Assembly (NCBI GenBank): GCA_024734555.1
Contig: JANPWX010000009.1
Span: forward strand, 3,655,728-3,719,727
DNA length: 64,000 nucleotides
Reading direction: 5' to 3'
Source: Trochalopteron elliotii
Taxonomy: Eukaryota > Chordata > Aves > Passeriformes > Leiothrichidae
The notes beneath the pieces were generated by a model, which was not told where the DNA came from, did not search any database, and saw only the letters and a program-made list of their open reading frames with translations. A program made the position numbers and the translations under genes. The stretch's first letter is position 1. Every line of letters starts with the position of its first letter. Shown one piece after another: positions 24,088 to 39,200 of this stretch.

Positions 24088-24218
24088 TCACAGTTCTTGG
24101 GCTAAAACATCCTGAATGAACTTCAGTGTACGTTGATAGAGGAAAGCATCCTTCTTCTTTGGCTTACAAATATTTAGATGATTAACATCCACTGGTATAA
24201 GGTCTCCAATTCCTATGT
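24088..24218 (-). CDS. SERAC1: SERAC1 last coding exon
   Basis: Encodes [20 protein letters not shown], then [20 protein letters not shown] and L, stop TGA at 24090-24088. The His of [11 protein letters not shown] is a candidate catalytic residue. Confidence 0.95.
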
Positions 24219-27200
24219 CTGGGAAAGAGAAAGAAAAAAAAAAGAAAAAGGAGTAAACTATCAAAGTTCATAAGATGACCTAGATTGAAAAGAACATCTT
24301 GCATTAGCAATTTCCCTCTCAAAAGCAACTTCTCCCATCTTCAGTAAAAACTCTTCATTCATCATTATTTTTTCATGTGCTAAAAGCATCAGTACACACA
24401 GTTACGGCCTGGCAGAGCTCTGTGGTGCCACAAAACCCACACTGGCATAACTACACCATTAGGTCGGAGTTCTACTGTCTTTGTTTGAAGTACACAAATG
24501 TACATTTCTCCATACACACCACTCTGCTGAAACAAAACTTCATTTGCTGATAGCACAGTTGTGACTGAGGTTTAAGCGTTGATACAATCAGGGATGTTGT
24601 TTAATGCATCGTACCTTGAATCTGATCACCACTAATTGCCCATTTCCTTACACAAATACTGTAACATGGACATTAAACTTTGGACTAGAATGAACCTGAA
24701 ATATGCTGCAAATCACTATGCACATTTCCAGGTAAATGAAATATTTACATTGCTTAATTGTAGAATACAAATAATTCCATTTCCAGCTACTGATTTTGGG
24801 CACACAGCAGCATTTATTCTTTCTTGGCATTACTAACTTTCCAGTTAGGATGCTGTGACTGCAACATTTCAGTTTATTATCTATTCACTCACCATCTAGA
24901 GAAATCCTCCATTTTGCTTTGACTTCTGTGTGTTTAACCATGCAAAATTACACTAGAGCAGGATGAAGCTCTGCTTTCATATGCCAAAGCAGACATGCAA
25001 GAAACAGGGAGCTTCCAGCTTGTCAGCCTGTGTTTGAACAGTGAGTGGCCTGCTACTGAACTGCCATGTGCCCTCTTAAGTTTTCAAGAGCACTCATGTG
25101 CTGCACTAGGTGTCATCCCTAGAAGAAGAGAGACATGCTACAAAATTACAAGTGCACCGTGCTCATTTGTGTTCTGTTATTGAGCCCTCTTTTTAACCTT
25201 TTGTTGCTAAACAATAATGAAAAAATGGTATCGTTTTTCAGTCTTTGCCAACAAAATTGCATCAGCAACATTTCTGCAAAATGCTGCTGCTCAGGAGAAC
25301 ATACTGTAAAAATCCTGCTAAATAGTGACTCAGAAAAATAGGGATGTATAGTCCACCTTTTTCAGTACCTGACCTTGCACTCAAGCTAAGTGGATTTAGG
25401 TGGCAGAAAGCCTGGTCTAAAACCTAACAAAGGTTTCTGGCTTTACAGATATCTTGGGCAGTGCAAATATAAGACTTAAAAATGCTTTCTAAGTTGAACA
25501 CACATTAAAAAAAAGGCAAGGAAAAAAAAATGTCTGCTTTCCCCTTCTCCTACGAAAGGCAAAAAAGATGGAGGGAACTCTTCAGGAGGCAAACTCTATT
25601 GCTGGAGTTCAGGAGATGTGGAAGGTAAAGGATTCTTAACACTGAAAACCAGTTTTGTGACTTCGCCCTTCCATTAGCAGCTTATTAATTTTCTCTCTTA
25701 GTTTTTTAAAGGAGAAAATAGCTGGAATTTGCAGAAGCATCTGAAACACTATGCAGCCTACCTATACAAAGATAAACCACAGCTAGTCATAATTCCAAAG
25801 GAAAGGACTCCAGCATTAGACCAGGGTCTACCCTGCTTTTTAACAAATGTTACTCTCATTTAGAAAAATCAAAACAAACAACTGCTGTTCTAAGACCTAA
25901 ATGTTGCTGCTTCTGATCTCAGCAGGGAGGTTCAGTCCAAAGTTTAAACAAAAACCCCCACACTTAGATAATAGAATTATTTTTCTAGGTTTTTTACCAT
26001 AATATTTATAACCCTTTCTTGTTATTGATGTTTACATCAATATTTACCAAATTAAATGATTTAAGTGGCTATTTCTCACTTACCTGCTGACTCCACAGGT
26101 ACAACATGCAATTTCAACATGCTGCCTATGTGTGTTGGTAGGGTTTCTGCAAAACTCAGCACCGAAAATTTCTTGTCTTTGGCAAAAGACAAGAAGTCAT
26201 CATTCAGCTCTTTAAGGGCAGGAGAATCTGAGACAGAGCAACATAATTTTTGCAGTGTTATAAGATTATAGCATTTTTCTGGCAAGACTACATTGTTAGA
26301 GATGTTTTTATTACTATGACAGTAAAAGGAGTAGCATTTTGTTTGTAATCCCTTTTTCCAACTAGCATATACAACAACTTGTTCTGATTCCCCCTTTTCC
26401 CCTCACCTCTACAATGAAATGGAACAGCTACTCAGAATTACTTGCAATAATTCAACACACAACCCAAAATATAAAAGGAGGTTTGTTGTTTTTACCCTGC
26501 TTCTTCTGACAGCACAATGAAAAAACCCAAAGCACCAAGAGCAGATTAGCAGACTTCCTGTTGCTAGATGGTAGCAAAGTGAACATACCCTTGCTGAGCT
26601 CTTTAACCTCCACAGACGGGAAGAGGAGATATCTGGCATTTATAGAATATTCAGCCAGCTGGGAACCATGGTGAGGGACGCTATAAAATATGATTCCTCT
26701 GGTGTTGTTTACAATTTTATCCATTTCTGGATTCTTGGAAGCATCCACCAGCATCCTTTTGACTAGAAGTCCTGGCAACAGAAGCTGAATTAATGTAGGG
26801 ATTTAAATCACTGGGAAATAATGATCATGCTATATCAACCATGAAACAACTAACCATATTCTTGCCTTGGTTGATTAGTCCTTAGATTGTCAAATATGTA
26901 AGATTAACTTGAAAAAACCCAAACCATGCCTGAAGAGGCATCAATATAAAATGTCAATGAATGATGCAAATCCAGTTTTGATTTGCTTTATGTGTTGCTA
27001 ATGACATTTACTATATGCCTGATCATGGAGAAAATTTTGCCTCTGGATTTCCATTTACATGAATTTCAACTCATTGAGTTTTTAAATCAACACAGTAAGA
27101 ACAAACAGCAATAAAAATACTTTCAAAATGTATATGCTATGAAACACAATGCATTAATAAAGCAGAAATCTGTTTTTCATTTTAGGTCTTTGCCAATTTT

Positions 27201-30200
27201 TAAAATAAACTATTCTAGTTTAAATAAACTGTAATTGCATTTCTACCTGAATTTGGTCAATTGGCTTTTTCTGAAATCTTTAATGCAAATAAATGCTTTA
27301 TATCAAACAGGCAACATGCTTACCACCCATGCTATGGGATACCCACACCAGAGGTCTGTCTCCAATCCCAGCAGCTTTGAGCTTGTCAAGCAGCTCACTG
27401 CTCCTGAAAGCAATAGACTTCCTGCAAAGAAAAAAACAAATGCAGGCATAATGGAGCATGACAGGTTAAAAGGCAATGTTAAACACAATGAATTTTAGTG
27501 CTGCACATTTATGAAAGTTAATTAAGTAAACAAATACTAATTATTTAATTATTGTTTCTACATTGAAAAAGAACTTTTGTAAGGATGGATTCACAAGGAC
27601 AATGGGAATTGAGCTAAATTCAGTTTCTCGCTCTTGGTAGAAAGTTTTATTTTAATTTTGCTCAGCAAACATTTCTGTTTCCTTGACAAGTTGTTTTATG
27701 AAGTTTTAAATAGTTTCATTTACACATTGCAGCAAAACAGTTCTTATTCTGTGAAAGCAACATCAACACATAATGAACTTTACACCCTGCAACATGAACA
27801 AATCTCATATACTCTGCTAAACAATGCTCAAAATGTGGAGCAATGTACAGAAATTTAAAAACTAAGTGCATGGTCAACCAACACATTAAAAAAAATCACA
27901 ACTAATGTCAGTTACACTTGCCAGACAATAATCTCCAAATGCTTTGTACTGGAATAGTATGAAAGGACAATAATCTCCATTTTATAAATGAGAAGACTGA
28001 GCTCTGGAAAGGATAAGCCACACATTAAAGTTTGAAAATGAATCTGCAGTAGAACCAAAACAAAACCAATGCCAATGCCCAATCCAAGCTTGAAAGTGCA
28101 ACATTTGCACTTTACATTGCTCCTTGCAGGGTAACAAGAATCAAACACAGAAGGCCCTTGGGTAATGAAAACATCAGGATATGGGGGCAACCACTGTGCA
28201 AAATAATTCACTTCATCTCTATTGGTCTCAGCATTCTCACTAGAAATTGCTTTATAACACATATGAAAAGAATAATCAAATGTGTCTTCTCAGTTGAACA
28301 GTATGCTCTAGGGTAGCAGAGACCTAAAAATTCACTTTTGAAACAGTGAATGAAACTGTACAATTAAGAGCAAACCTAAGGTTGTTTTTCTACTGCGACC
28401 TCATTGTTCCTGCTAGTTAAAAATATCATCAATATCTTTCATTTATTATTAACCATATAAAATTATCAAATATTATGGTTGGGTGACGATAAATAGCAGA
28501 TGATGCAATTTTTGTAATGAAAAAGATGTTATCTTAGGGAAAAAAAAGGAAATATATCTTTATTTCTTTTAACATACTTACACCAGACAAACACAAGAGT
28601 TTTCTTAGAATCACAGAATTACTATGTTAAAAAGACCTGTAAGATCACTGAGTCCAACTGTTAGCCCAAGATGGACAGCCAAGTCCACCACAAACCCATG
28701 TCCCTAAGAGCCTTATCTGCCTGTCTTTGTATTATCTCCAGGGATCCTGACTCAACCACTTCCCTGGGCAATCTCTTCCAGGGCTTGGCAATGCTTTTAG
28801 TGAAGAATTTCTTCCTAATACCCAATCTAAACTTCCCCTGGTGCAACTTAAAGCCAATTCCAGTCTTCTTTGGACCTGCACAGGTAACCACCTACATGCT
28901 TCTTACTGTCATTTATCTGCCTAATTTCAAATAGGCACATTAACAGTCATCTGTTCCTTATTTTCTACCTGCTCACATGCTTTCTTTAATGCAATAATTG
29001 CACTGATCTTTTGTATAGCCAGAGAGAGGAGGGGATGAACAAGTACCAAGTTCCCAGTCTATTATACACGTGTTGAAGGTTTTTTTTCCCTGCACAAAAA
29101 AAAATATTAATTTTCAGATTCTTAACCTGTAAGCAGCCATGCAAACGCCTCTGCTGTAGTACACAACTTAGACTTTACAGTACTAGCTACACACTTAAAT
29201 ATCTGCATAAATGTTTGAAGGATTCTGATTTAAAGATTACTGAACTTAATTACCAAGTTCTATTGAAGACAAAAGAACCTCTACAGGCTCAAAGCGTTTT
29301 TATTTTTCCACATGGTTGGAGGCAGCATCTTCCTCTGACCTGCCCTGTTTAAGGTCAGTAAAAACACCATTCCTCTGGCAAGGACAATTACACTCTGTAT
29401 CTGAATCAGATACAGCTACTGAATTTTATCATCAAAGTAAGATTTTTTGAATAGATGTATGTTTGTATCAGAAACAGTGTGGCCAGCAGGACTAGGGAAG
29501 GGATTGGTGAGGCAGCACCTGGAGTCCTCTGTTCAGTTTTGGGCCCCTCACTAACACAAAGACATTTGTGTCTCCCCCTCACTAACACAAAGACATTGAG
29601 GCTCTACATCAGGTCCAGAGAAGGGCAATGGAACCAGTGGAGGGTCTGGAGCTCAAGTCCTATGAGAAGTGGCTGAGGGAGCTGGGATTATTAAGCCTGG
29701 AGAAGAGGAGGCCCAGGGAAGACCTTACCACTCTCTACAATCACCTGAAAGGAGGGTGTAGCTGGGTGGGGGTTGGCCTCTTCTGCCAGGGAACAAGTGA
29801 CAAGATGAGAGATAAGAGTCTTATACTGTGCCAAGGAAGGTTTAGGTTGGATATTAGGAAAAATGTCTTCATCAAAAGGGTTGTGAAGCTCTGAAACAGG
29901 CTTCCCAGGAAGTGGTTGAGTCCCCATTCCTTGAAGCTTTTAAAAGGCATGTGGATGTGGCACCTAGGAACACCATTTTGTGGTGGCCTTGGCAGTGCTG
30001 GGTTAATGGCTGTACTTGATCATCTGAAGGGTCTTTTCCAACCTAAACGATTCTATGAAAAGATATGCTTGATTTTATCAGAACTAGAAAGCCACAGTAC
30101 AGTGATTTTTTGCTGTGCTTATGAAGCGTTATTGTGTCACTTTAAAAAATAATTCCCTTAAGATATAAAGTTGGTGTTGTATTTTCATTAACTAATAGCA

Positions 30201-33200
30201 TAATTTAGTGTCCCCCTTAACATGAAGCAGAACAGACTCTAAGAATTCATGAAATTGCCACACATAGCTAGCCATGAGGCTAAAAACTTAAGCATACCAT
30301 GACTATACTTAATACTTTTTCTAATTTGATTTTTCAAAGCAACAGAAAAAGTTAAATTGACTCTTTCACACTAGGTGATCCCAAGGATCAGCTTTACAGG
30401 TTTATGTCCTGCCCCCACCTTTCCAAAGTGCAGATGCTGCATTTATTACCTGTGAGCCTCAACAGGACATTTTGCTTTCCAGTCACTCAAATGGGTGTCA
30501 TACTCCACAGATATGATTCTAAGGGAAGGACAGTCTGAAGCAAGCCATGTCTAAATTAAAGAAAAGCAAAAACCAAAGGAGCTTAAAACTGAGGTACTTA
30601 AACTCTTGAAAGCAATGGAGAAAAGATGGTGGGAACAATATCAAGCAAGACTTTTGCTCTTTAGTTAATCCCAAAATACATTTTACACCTGGATTATCAT
30701 TCTTTTATTACATGCTGGTGAACTCTAGATTGTTCCTGAGCCACGAAGCAGGCAAAGAATGAAGATTCATCTCTAACTTGTGCATTCCTGGCTCCCTCTC
30801 CTGGGTGAAACAAGAGTTACTAAGATTAGCAACAGGACCAATCAGTCCAAGTTTCAGAGAGATACTTTAGTGGCTACACCAATGTGCATTTGCTTGGAGC
30901 AGTAATTACTTTCTCACCAACAATACTTAAATAGCAATTCGCACAAAGTAAGGTACTCAGAGACCTAGGTAAGAAAGAGAACTTAATTTAAAATATTATT
31001 CTATAAATCTTTTCCTCAGCAACAACATTCCATTTAAAAAGGAGAAAAAAAGAAGAGAGCATAAAGAAAGAAGCCATTGCCTCCTCTTTCAATAGCATGT
31101 GAATGATGTTGGGAACATAAAACTTAGCAGGGATTTTTCCTTGCAAGAACAACAAACAACTCATGAACAAAAAATTATCATCATGAACTTGAAAACCGCC
31201 ACTTGTATAACAAATAACAAGTAATTGAATTTAAAAAAGACATCTGCCAGACAGTGTCCTTCTAAATGCTCTGGACAGCTCTCATGAATGAGAAAACAGC
31301 AGCCACAAGTGAAAATGTTACTGTCTTTTTACCTTTGGCCAGCACTGACTGTAGTCCTCCTCCCTTTCTGAGGCCTTTTTGTCCAAATGCCGATCAATGT
31401 CTTGCTGTCGCCAGGTTTTAAACGCTGCTCCCAAAAGACCATGAACGAAAAGGATGTCTGCTCTGATAGGCTGGCTGATCAATCAAAAGGAAATTTTAAG
31501 AGTTACGTGGTACATGTTCTTTTAGCAAATTGGAACTTTTAACCTAAGGGATGCCAAAGGACTTTTTTTAACACTACATGTGATTTCTTATGGGCAACAT
31601 TTCATGATATTTCAAAGCGCATCCTCGGATAGAAACAAAAACTAGGGAACCACACAGAAGAAAAATTTAAAATGAGCTATGGAAAGTACCCACCCTGGCA
31701 AATCATAATTTTCTATAATGAAAAACACTTTTCCTGCCAGCTACTGTTCATGCAGCTTGGTAGCTCCAGCCTTACCATCACACTAGATCTTCACTGTATC
31801 TGGAGTAACACCAATGAGCCAGGGAATAGCTTCCACTAAGTGACACCCACACTGGAGACTGCTTCAGTCCCAGATACACAATCACTATTGCTAAGGATGA
31901 AAACTGACTGCATCTTAGGCCAACATGTGCTGTTGCCAGTAGAATAATTACAAGGCACTGTACCCCAAGACAAAGTGCAAAGGTTACACAGCTGCAACCC
32001 ACACAAAGCAGTAATTAAATTCATGTTTTGTGTTCAGATTTTCCATGCATTGCAGTAATATTCTGTCCACATCTATGGACTGCTCCAACCACTTCTACTG
32101 TTCTACTTGAGAATCTAAATTCAGTCCTTTCAACCCACCGAAGAACAGGAAGGGCAAGGTAACATTAGTACAGCAGCACTCTGATGTCAACTCCTCCAAA
32201 GTTTTGTAATAGAACAGTAGAACAAGTAACTCCAAGTACAGCATGTACAATGACTGCTTTCACTTTACCTGCTACGATATTGTGGATGTAAGACATAAAC
32301 ACCATCTGGGTATTTTTCTTTCACCACGTCCCTGTCTAGATTAGCCAAAGCTCTGGATGCATGAGAAGACTGAATGATGTGTGGGGATTTCATTACTTCA
32401 GCAAGTACAGAAACCCAACCTACAATGAGAAAATGAAGTGGCAGGTTAACTAACAGAAACATCATCTGAACAACAGAATTCAGAAACATCAACCATCAAA
32501 CTATACATCTGAAAACAGATGTTAAAACTTTAAAATGGTAACATCAAAATAAATTATTTCAATCTACTCCTTACCTCAGGAAAATCAAGGCTAGGTAAGT
32601 GGAATCTCCTAAATTCAAAAATTGGGAAGTATGTTACTACTGTTCAGCTTATGATCTGAAGGAGAACTCCTTCTCAGAAGGAAAAAAGAAGTGTATCAGC
32701 AGGTCAGTACAGCTGTAGCACGAACAGATCTCAGATCTCTTTTTGCAGGTAAAATGCCAGGAAGATGGAGACAATGAAGCTTAAAGCATAAGCAAGGCAT
32801 AATAAACAACCTACAGGAGCATTGGCAGGCAAAAAAATTTGATGCTTGCTGTGAAAGTACAATAATTTCTTATTTTAAAATCCAGCATAAGAAAAACTCT
32901 ATGTGATTAAAATATCTTTGCTATTCTAAAATTTGTATACTATTTATATGTTAGAAACATAGGACAATTAAATTGGATACAATCTTCAACAAAATTTTAA
33001 GTCAAAGATACTACGACTTACAAACACTTTATGATACACTACTTAAGGTGTAAAATTTTCTTAAACATTATGGGAACTGTCATAGACTACTGAGAAATGT
33101 AAAGGAATATCTTATGTGCATATGCACACATTTCTTTAAAATCCTGATAAATCTTATTGCTGCTAGCAAAAGCAGCCTATAAATCACGTTTACATTACAG

Positions 33201-36200
33201 TCAAGTACATAAATAAAACCTGGGGATTTACTCCATGACTGTTGTTTCAAAACCATGTACATTATGTTGCTACTAGTATTGTCAGTAAGCTGCTAATTCA
33301 AGATCATTTACTGTAGACTGAAGGAAAGGCATTTGAGTTTTACCTTAAACAAAATTGCCAAGACCTTTGAGGATTAATATTTTTTTAAGAATAATGTATT
33401 TAAATTCTGTTTCTAAGCAGAATATATATTGATGACTGTGAAAGTTGTACCTAAGAAGAATACTAACTAAAGTCTACTTTCACTTCTCCAAACACACTGG
33501 AAGATTGCCAAGATAGTCTGACTAAAACTAGTTTGGTCTCTGATTTTGCATTTCCCTTAAATGAGCCAAGATGAAGAGTCAAAAATAACTGTTCAGAATA
33601 AAAAAAAAGTGTTCTGCCCCCAGATACCCCATGACAACTACTACACAGTGCATTACTGTTCTTCCTGTGACAGCAGTTTTTGCAAGAAAAACAGCCTTAG
33701 AGGTTCTTTCTTCTCATGCATCATCCAGCAATAAACGAGATGCTTTATCAACTCTGGACTAGCAGCATGCAACAGCTCATCTCTGGAGTTTGATTCACTG
33801 TCTAAAACTCCTTTTATACTGAGAGCTCTGTCCCAGGGAGCTGCTGACTCTCCTGTTTCAATCTCTTCTTCTACATGTATGGTTTCAACAATCATTAGGA
33901 TTTAAGAAAGGTGCCAGAGCTCAGGACAAAGGCCTTTATAGTCCAGCTGCCTTTCTTCAGAAGTGAGCAGTATGGAAGCTGCAGAACACTATAAGAATAG
34001 AGCAATAAAAGGACAATAATACAGTTCTGATTCTAGGCTATACCCTCAGATTTTCTGCAGTCAACTCAGTTTCCATGTGTAGAACTTTATGGATTTTTCA
34101 TGAATTTGTCTCATCATTCTTGGAAGTTTTGTGAGTCTTCAACAACCATAATGCTTGTGGCAAGTTTCATTTTGGTCATGGAGTATACGGAAAATACTAT
34201 TAATTTGTTCTGACTCTTTATAATTTAATGAACCTTTGGTCTTGTATTACAACAAACAGCAGATGACCATTCCCTCTTTGTCTTCTCTATGCCAGTGAAG
34301 AGAATTTTATAAATCTCCATCATACTCTCTTCCAGTTGCTTTTCCATGCTAAGTGTCTTAGTCTAGTTATTTGTTTTTCATATCATAGCCTTTGCAAATT
34401 TTTAACCACCCTCACTGTCTTTTCCTGTGTCTTTGCTACTTCTCCTTTGTGTAAAAACGCACGCTGTATTTAACAGGCAGACATCAGTTTGGATTTATAG
34501 AACAGCATATTAATATTCTCTATTTATTTATCTGAAACTTTTGGAGTAGAAATCCACCACTGAGACAGCTTTCCTTTTACCTGCACGTACTATGGATGAG
34601 TGAAGACGTTCATCCAAAGCCATATTCCCAATAATGCGGATTATGTTCCTCTGTATTTTTGCTGAATCCTTACGTAGCTGGTATATCCTCTGCAGTAGCT
34701 GCAGGCCTCCTTTAGCTTCAATTTTATCACAGTGAGAAGAAATCTGCATTACACAGTAAATACAGTGACAATAAACAGATGTTCTGCAAAAGTGTTTTTA
34801 GATGCTGTTAATTCATAAATAAGGGAGTTTTAAGAAGTAGGTATAACATAGCCCTTGTTGCACAGGAATTATTATTAATCTAGAATTTATTATGCCATAT
34901 TTGAAGAGGAAATAGATATTTCAACATGCAAAATGCATAATTCCTATGAATTGACAACTTGAAAATCTCTAAGTACCACCTTTCTATCCTTCCTCATGTC
35001 TGAGGGAGATGAAATGGTCTCCACTTGGCATGATCAAATTTCAGCTCAAGTTTAAGGGTCTGCAGGTCAACTGTCTGCATTTGCTAAAGCACTATCCCAG
35101 CCAGAGCCATTTGTCCATCACCCAAACTACAATCATTACAATTCCTCCTCTTCAAAATGAAAAAGTTTTTTTTACATTCCAAACAGTACTGCTATCATTA
35201 CTGATCCTAAGGGCAACAATTTAATCCAGATGAATATGAGCAGGAGCTTTTTTGGAACTGCTGATATCCTCAAGTCTGTGCCTTTCAACAGGCATTTGGA
35301 ATGACAACAGTCACAACTTGCTTAAACTGAAAATCTAGACTACAACAAATTCTAGACTAAGTCAGAATTCATATGAATATGGAAGATGTGAAAAAAATAC
35401 TGGGAAACTGCACTTTATCCATCCAACTACCAGCAATCACTTGGTGTTCTCACTGTTTCTCAGCGCTCCAGGCTTTTGAACGATTAAGCGTACACAGAAG
35501 AATGTAGCAACATAAAGAAACATCTCTGTTACAAAATGTCTTCCATACTCTTCATCTGTGTCTGCAAAAAACAGACTGGTCCCTAGAAGGCCACTGTATC
35601 AGCTGCTTGCTAATTCATTCAATATTCTGCCCAAAGAATACCTTTGTGTATGGGTAAGGTTTGCATTCTGTTCTGGTTTCTGATCAGAGTGAATTCATGA
35701 CACTCTTTTGCTTTGTGAAAATCTGGCATTAGAGCCTTCGAGCTGCCTTTTTACTTCTCGAAAGATCCATACAGGTATAGTACAGGGGAACTTGTAAGGG
35801 CAAATTAGAAACAACAACAAAACTTACATACACTTCCCCATGAGGAAAAAAACTTACTTTGTTACAGGAATGTGTTATTTCATACCCATCTCAGCTCTTT
35901 AAACATTCTTACAGAAGGAGAAAGTGGTTGGAGACAAAGAGATGGCAACTCCTCCCGGATACATGAGAATGCATTAGAATGGACTGTCTATAAATGTATC
36001 TTTTCAGTTAGTTTAAAAACAAATTACCTTAGAATGCTGCACCAAAGCCTGCAAGCAAAAGAGTTCCACTGTCTCTGAAGGGATTTTACTCAATGTCTCA
36101 CAATACGGAAGTCCATTTCCTCCAAAACACCATAAGCCTCCCTGAAATGAAAAACCATAAAAATAGTAACACATTTCAAATGGCTACATAAAAAAAGGAT

Positions 36201-39200
36201 TTCTAATCTAGAATGTTAAGTGTGTAATGATCTATAGAAATTGCTTTAAAGAGTGCACAGCATGCATGCACTTTTCAAAATGTACAAATTACACAACAGT
36301 ACATCATAAAAGTGTTTACTATTTTTAACTGGAAATATTAACTATATTTTCAGTGTGTAGTCTCCTTAGTTTATTAACTTCAAAACATACAATAAAGGGG
36401 AAAAAATGTAGTATTTTCATTTTGTTAATGAATGTCATCTTTTAAGATCATTTGCTTAAGCATAAAAAAGCAAGAATCAGAGTAACTCTAGACTTGCAAA
36501 ACTTAGAAGAGGAGGAAGAAAGGTCTTCAGTATGTGGCACAGCCTCAGAAGACCAGTCTCTCAATCACGCAGCAGAAAGATCAACATAACCTCAATAAAA
36601 ATCAAAATATTTCCAAGTGTGGTGTCTTACCAAAGCTCCCTTTGTAGCACGAGCTCTGGCTGTGAAAACAGTAAAGGAGTGATAGTGTAAAAATAGCACA
36701 CATAACTCTGTCATAGAAAATAAAGAGTTTTTGCACTCTGAAAACTCTGAACGAAGACTGACAAGCATTGTTATTAAAATGACATTCATTTTTGTTATTG
36801 CATCTTATAAAAAATAACAATTAAGGAAATCAGAACATTTAAACAACAAAAAATAAAATTCACAAAAGAGAGTGGATGAAACTATCATAGTTATTTTTAA
36901 ACAATAATGGCACTTTAAATGACATCTAAAGCCACTTAGGAAGTTGTTGCACAGACACAATTGAAGAATTCCTAGATCCAGGTCCAAACAGACCATAGAC
37001 TACTCCAATTCTGGTTTGGTAACAGGATTCTATTTCAGAGAGGCACTGCCATGTGATGTGACAAAGTATACTATTTAAGGTGTGCTAGCAACCTACCATT
37101 TTACTAGAGACTCAAGAGAGGTTTAATAATCTCATCAATAAAAGAACATTCAAACAACAGTAAGATGAAATGTGAAAAATCATTTTATGAGCACTGCAAG
37201 GGGAAGGAATGTTTTGGACAGTGTTGAAATGTCTGCTTAATGGGAAGGCTTGTAAGACAAAATCTTTAACTACACCTTTCAAGCTTTCAAGCAGACAGAC
37301 TGTATTTACAAGAGATTTTGCTCATGTTCTACAATCATAAAGTGTTTGTATTTCTCTTCCCCTTACAAGGATCAAAAATATGGAAAAAGATCTGTACCTT
37401 TGAGCTTGGCAGGAACAAAAAACCCAAACAGTCCTGTTCTGCAGATGGAAACTCACCCTTTGGGCAGCAAGAGTTTGGCTACTTTCACGTAATGCAAGAG
37501 ATGTGAAGTACTGGACACATGGATCAAGACCAGTCTGAGGCAAGGATATCAACAACAAGCGAAGTTCATCTTCTATGGGATAATCCTGTGAGAAGCAAGC
37601 ACAAACAGCCTTTAGCTTATTTTGTTCAAAGCACAAAGCAAAACACACCAGAGAGAAATACTTGAAATAATGGAATCAGCCATACTAATGGGCCCATAAA
37701 ATATCAACCCTGGCCTTAAGTGGTCTGCAACTTCAGTTTAATAGTTTTTTTTTCTGTAAAGACTTTGGAAACTGATAATTACAAACCCACCACATAAATG
37801 ATAAAAAGCTTTACACTTCATATTTTGGTGACCTTATTCTAATGGTTCCAAAGAGCAGAAGAAAAAACAGTTCCTCTTGGCAGAGGAAACTTAAAAGTTC
37901 ACCCTTAACTACACAGAAATTTTCATAGAATCATAAAATACTCGGAGTTGCAAGTGACCCACAAGGATCATAGAAGTCCAACTCCTGGTCCTGCACAAGA
38001 CCACCCCACGAATCACACCATGTGCCTGAGGGCATTGTCCAAAAGCTGCTTGAATTCTGTCAGGCTTGGGGCCACGACCACTTCCCTGGGGAGCCTGTTC
38101 CCATGCTCAACTACTCTGTGGGTGAAAAACTGTTCCTGATATCCAACCTAAACCCCCCCTGACAGAGCCTCAGGCCATTCCCTCAGGTCCTGTCACTGGT
38201 TGCCAGAGTGAAGAGATGAGTATGTTTGCCTCTCAGCTTCCCCTCATGAGGAAGTTGTAACTGCAATGGTCTCCCCTCAGTCTCCTCCAGGCTGAATAGA
38301 CCAAGTGATCTCAACCACTCCTACAGCTTCCCCTCAAGGCCCTCCACCATCTTTGCTGCCCTCCTTTGGACACTCTCTAATGTCTTTTTTTTATACTGTG
38401 GTGCCCAAAACTGCACACAGCTGACGACATGACTCATCAGACATTCACATATATAATACATATATACACACACATTTGAAATGTGTTTAGTGAAAAATTA
38501 AATTTAAAAAAAAAAGCAAGGGCAAATTTATCCAATAAGGATTTGCTGACATCCAAAAGCTGGCAGTGAAGAGGTGGGCCTACAACAGAGTACCACAGTA
38601 GTACTGAGGAAGCAAAGGCCTGCAGGAGCACACTCTGTGTGTAGGATTCTGTCAGTGTCAACAAGGCAATCCAGGATGATTTCTTCACATTGCCTACTGG
38701 ATAGAAACAAGCAGTGTGTTTGTCAGACTGGTAACTGGCTCAGATTTCACTGCTTGTAAATACGTCATGTGAATATACAGTCCATGAATAACAACTGATC
38801 AATGCTTCCAACCTTATTTCTTTCCATCATGCCACTCCCTAATGCAGATATACCCCAGGGGTATATCATATATTACAGTTTTGTATTTTGGTATTTTACT
38901 ACTAGTCAGTTACTTCAGAAGAATGTAATTTTCAACAGTTAACAATAAAAGCAGTAAAAAAGAAGCAAGCAACTGAGAATCACCTAATACCTACTTTTCC
39001 TTTACTTACAGTCTTTATTTTTGGCAATGGTGGTGGAGGCAGGAAAAAGCGAAGGTCGACATCTTTGGATCGAGCCAAACCTATAGCAGTCCTTTGATCA
39101 CAGGTTTGAGCAACTGTGCCATACTGATAATCTGTTGTACAAGAATTTCAATGTTAGGGTTAAAACTAACATTAAATGCTTAATTTTGTTTTAAATGTCG

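Noticed and set aside
29628..29894. Open frames inside the CR1 copies read as genes
   Set aside because: They are pieces of the CR1 3' region, mostly untranslated, and occur in several CR1 copies here.
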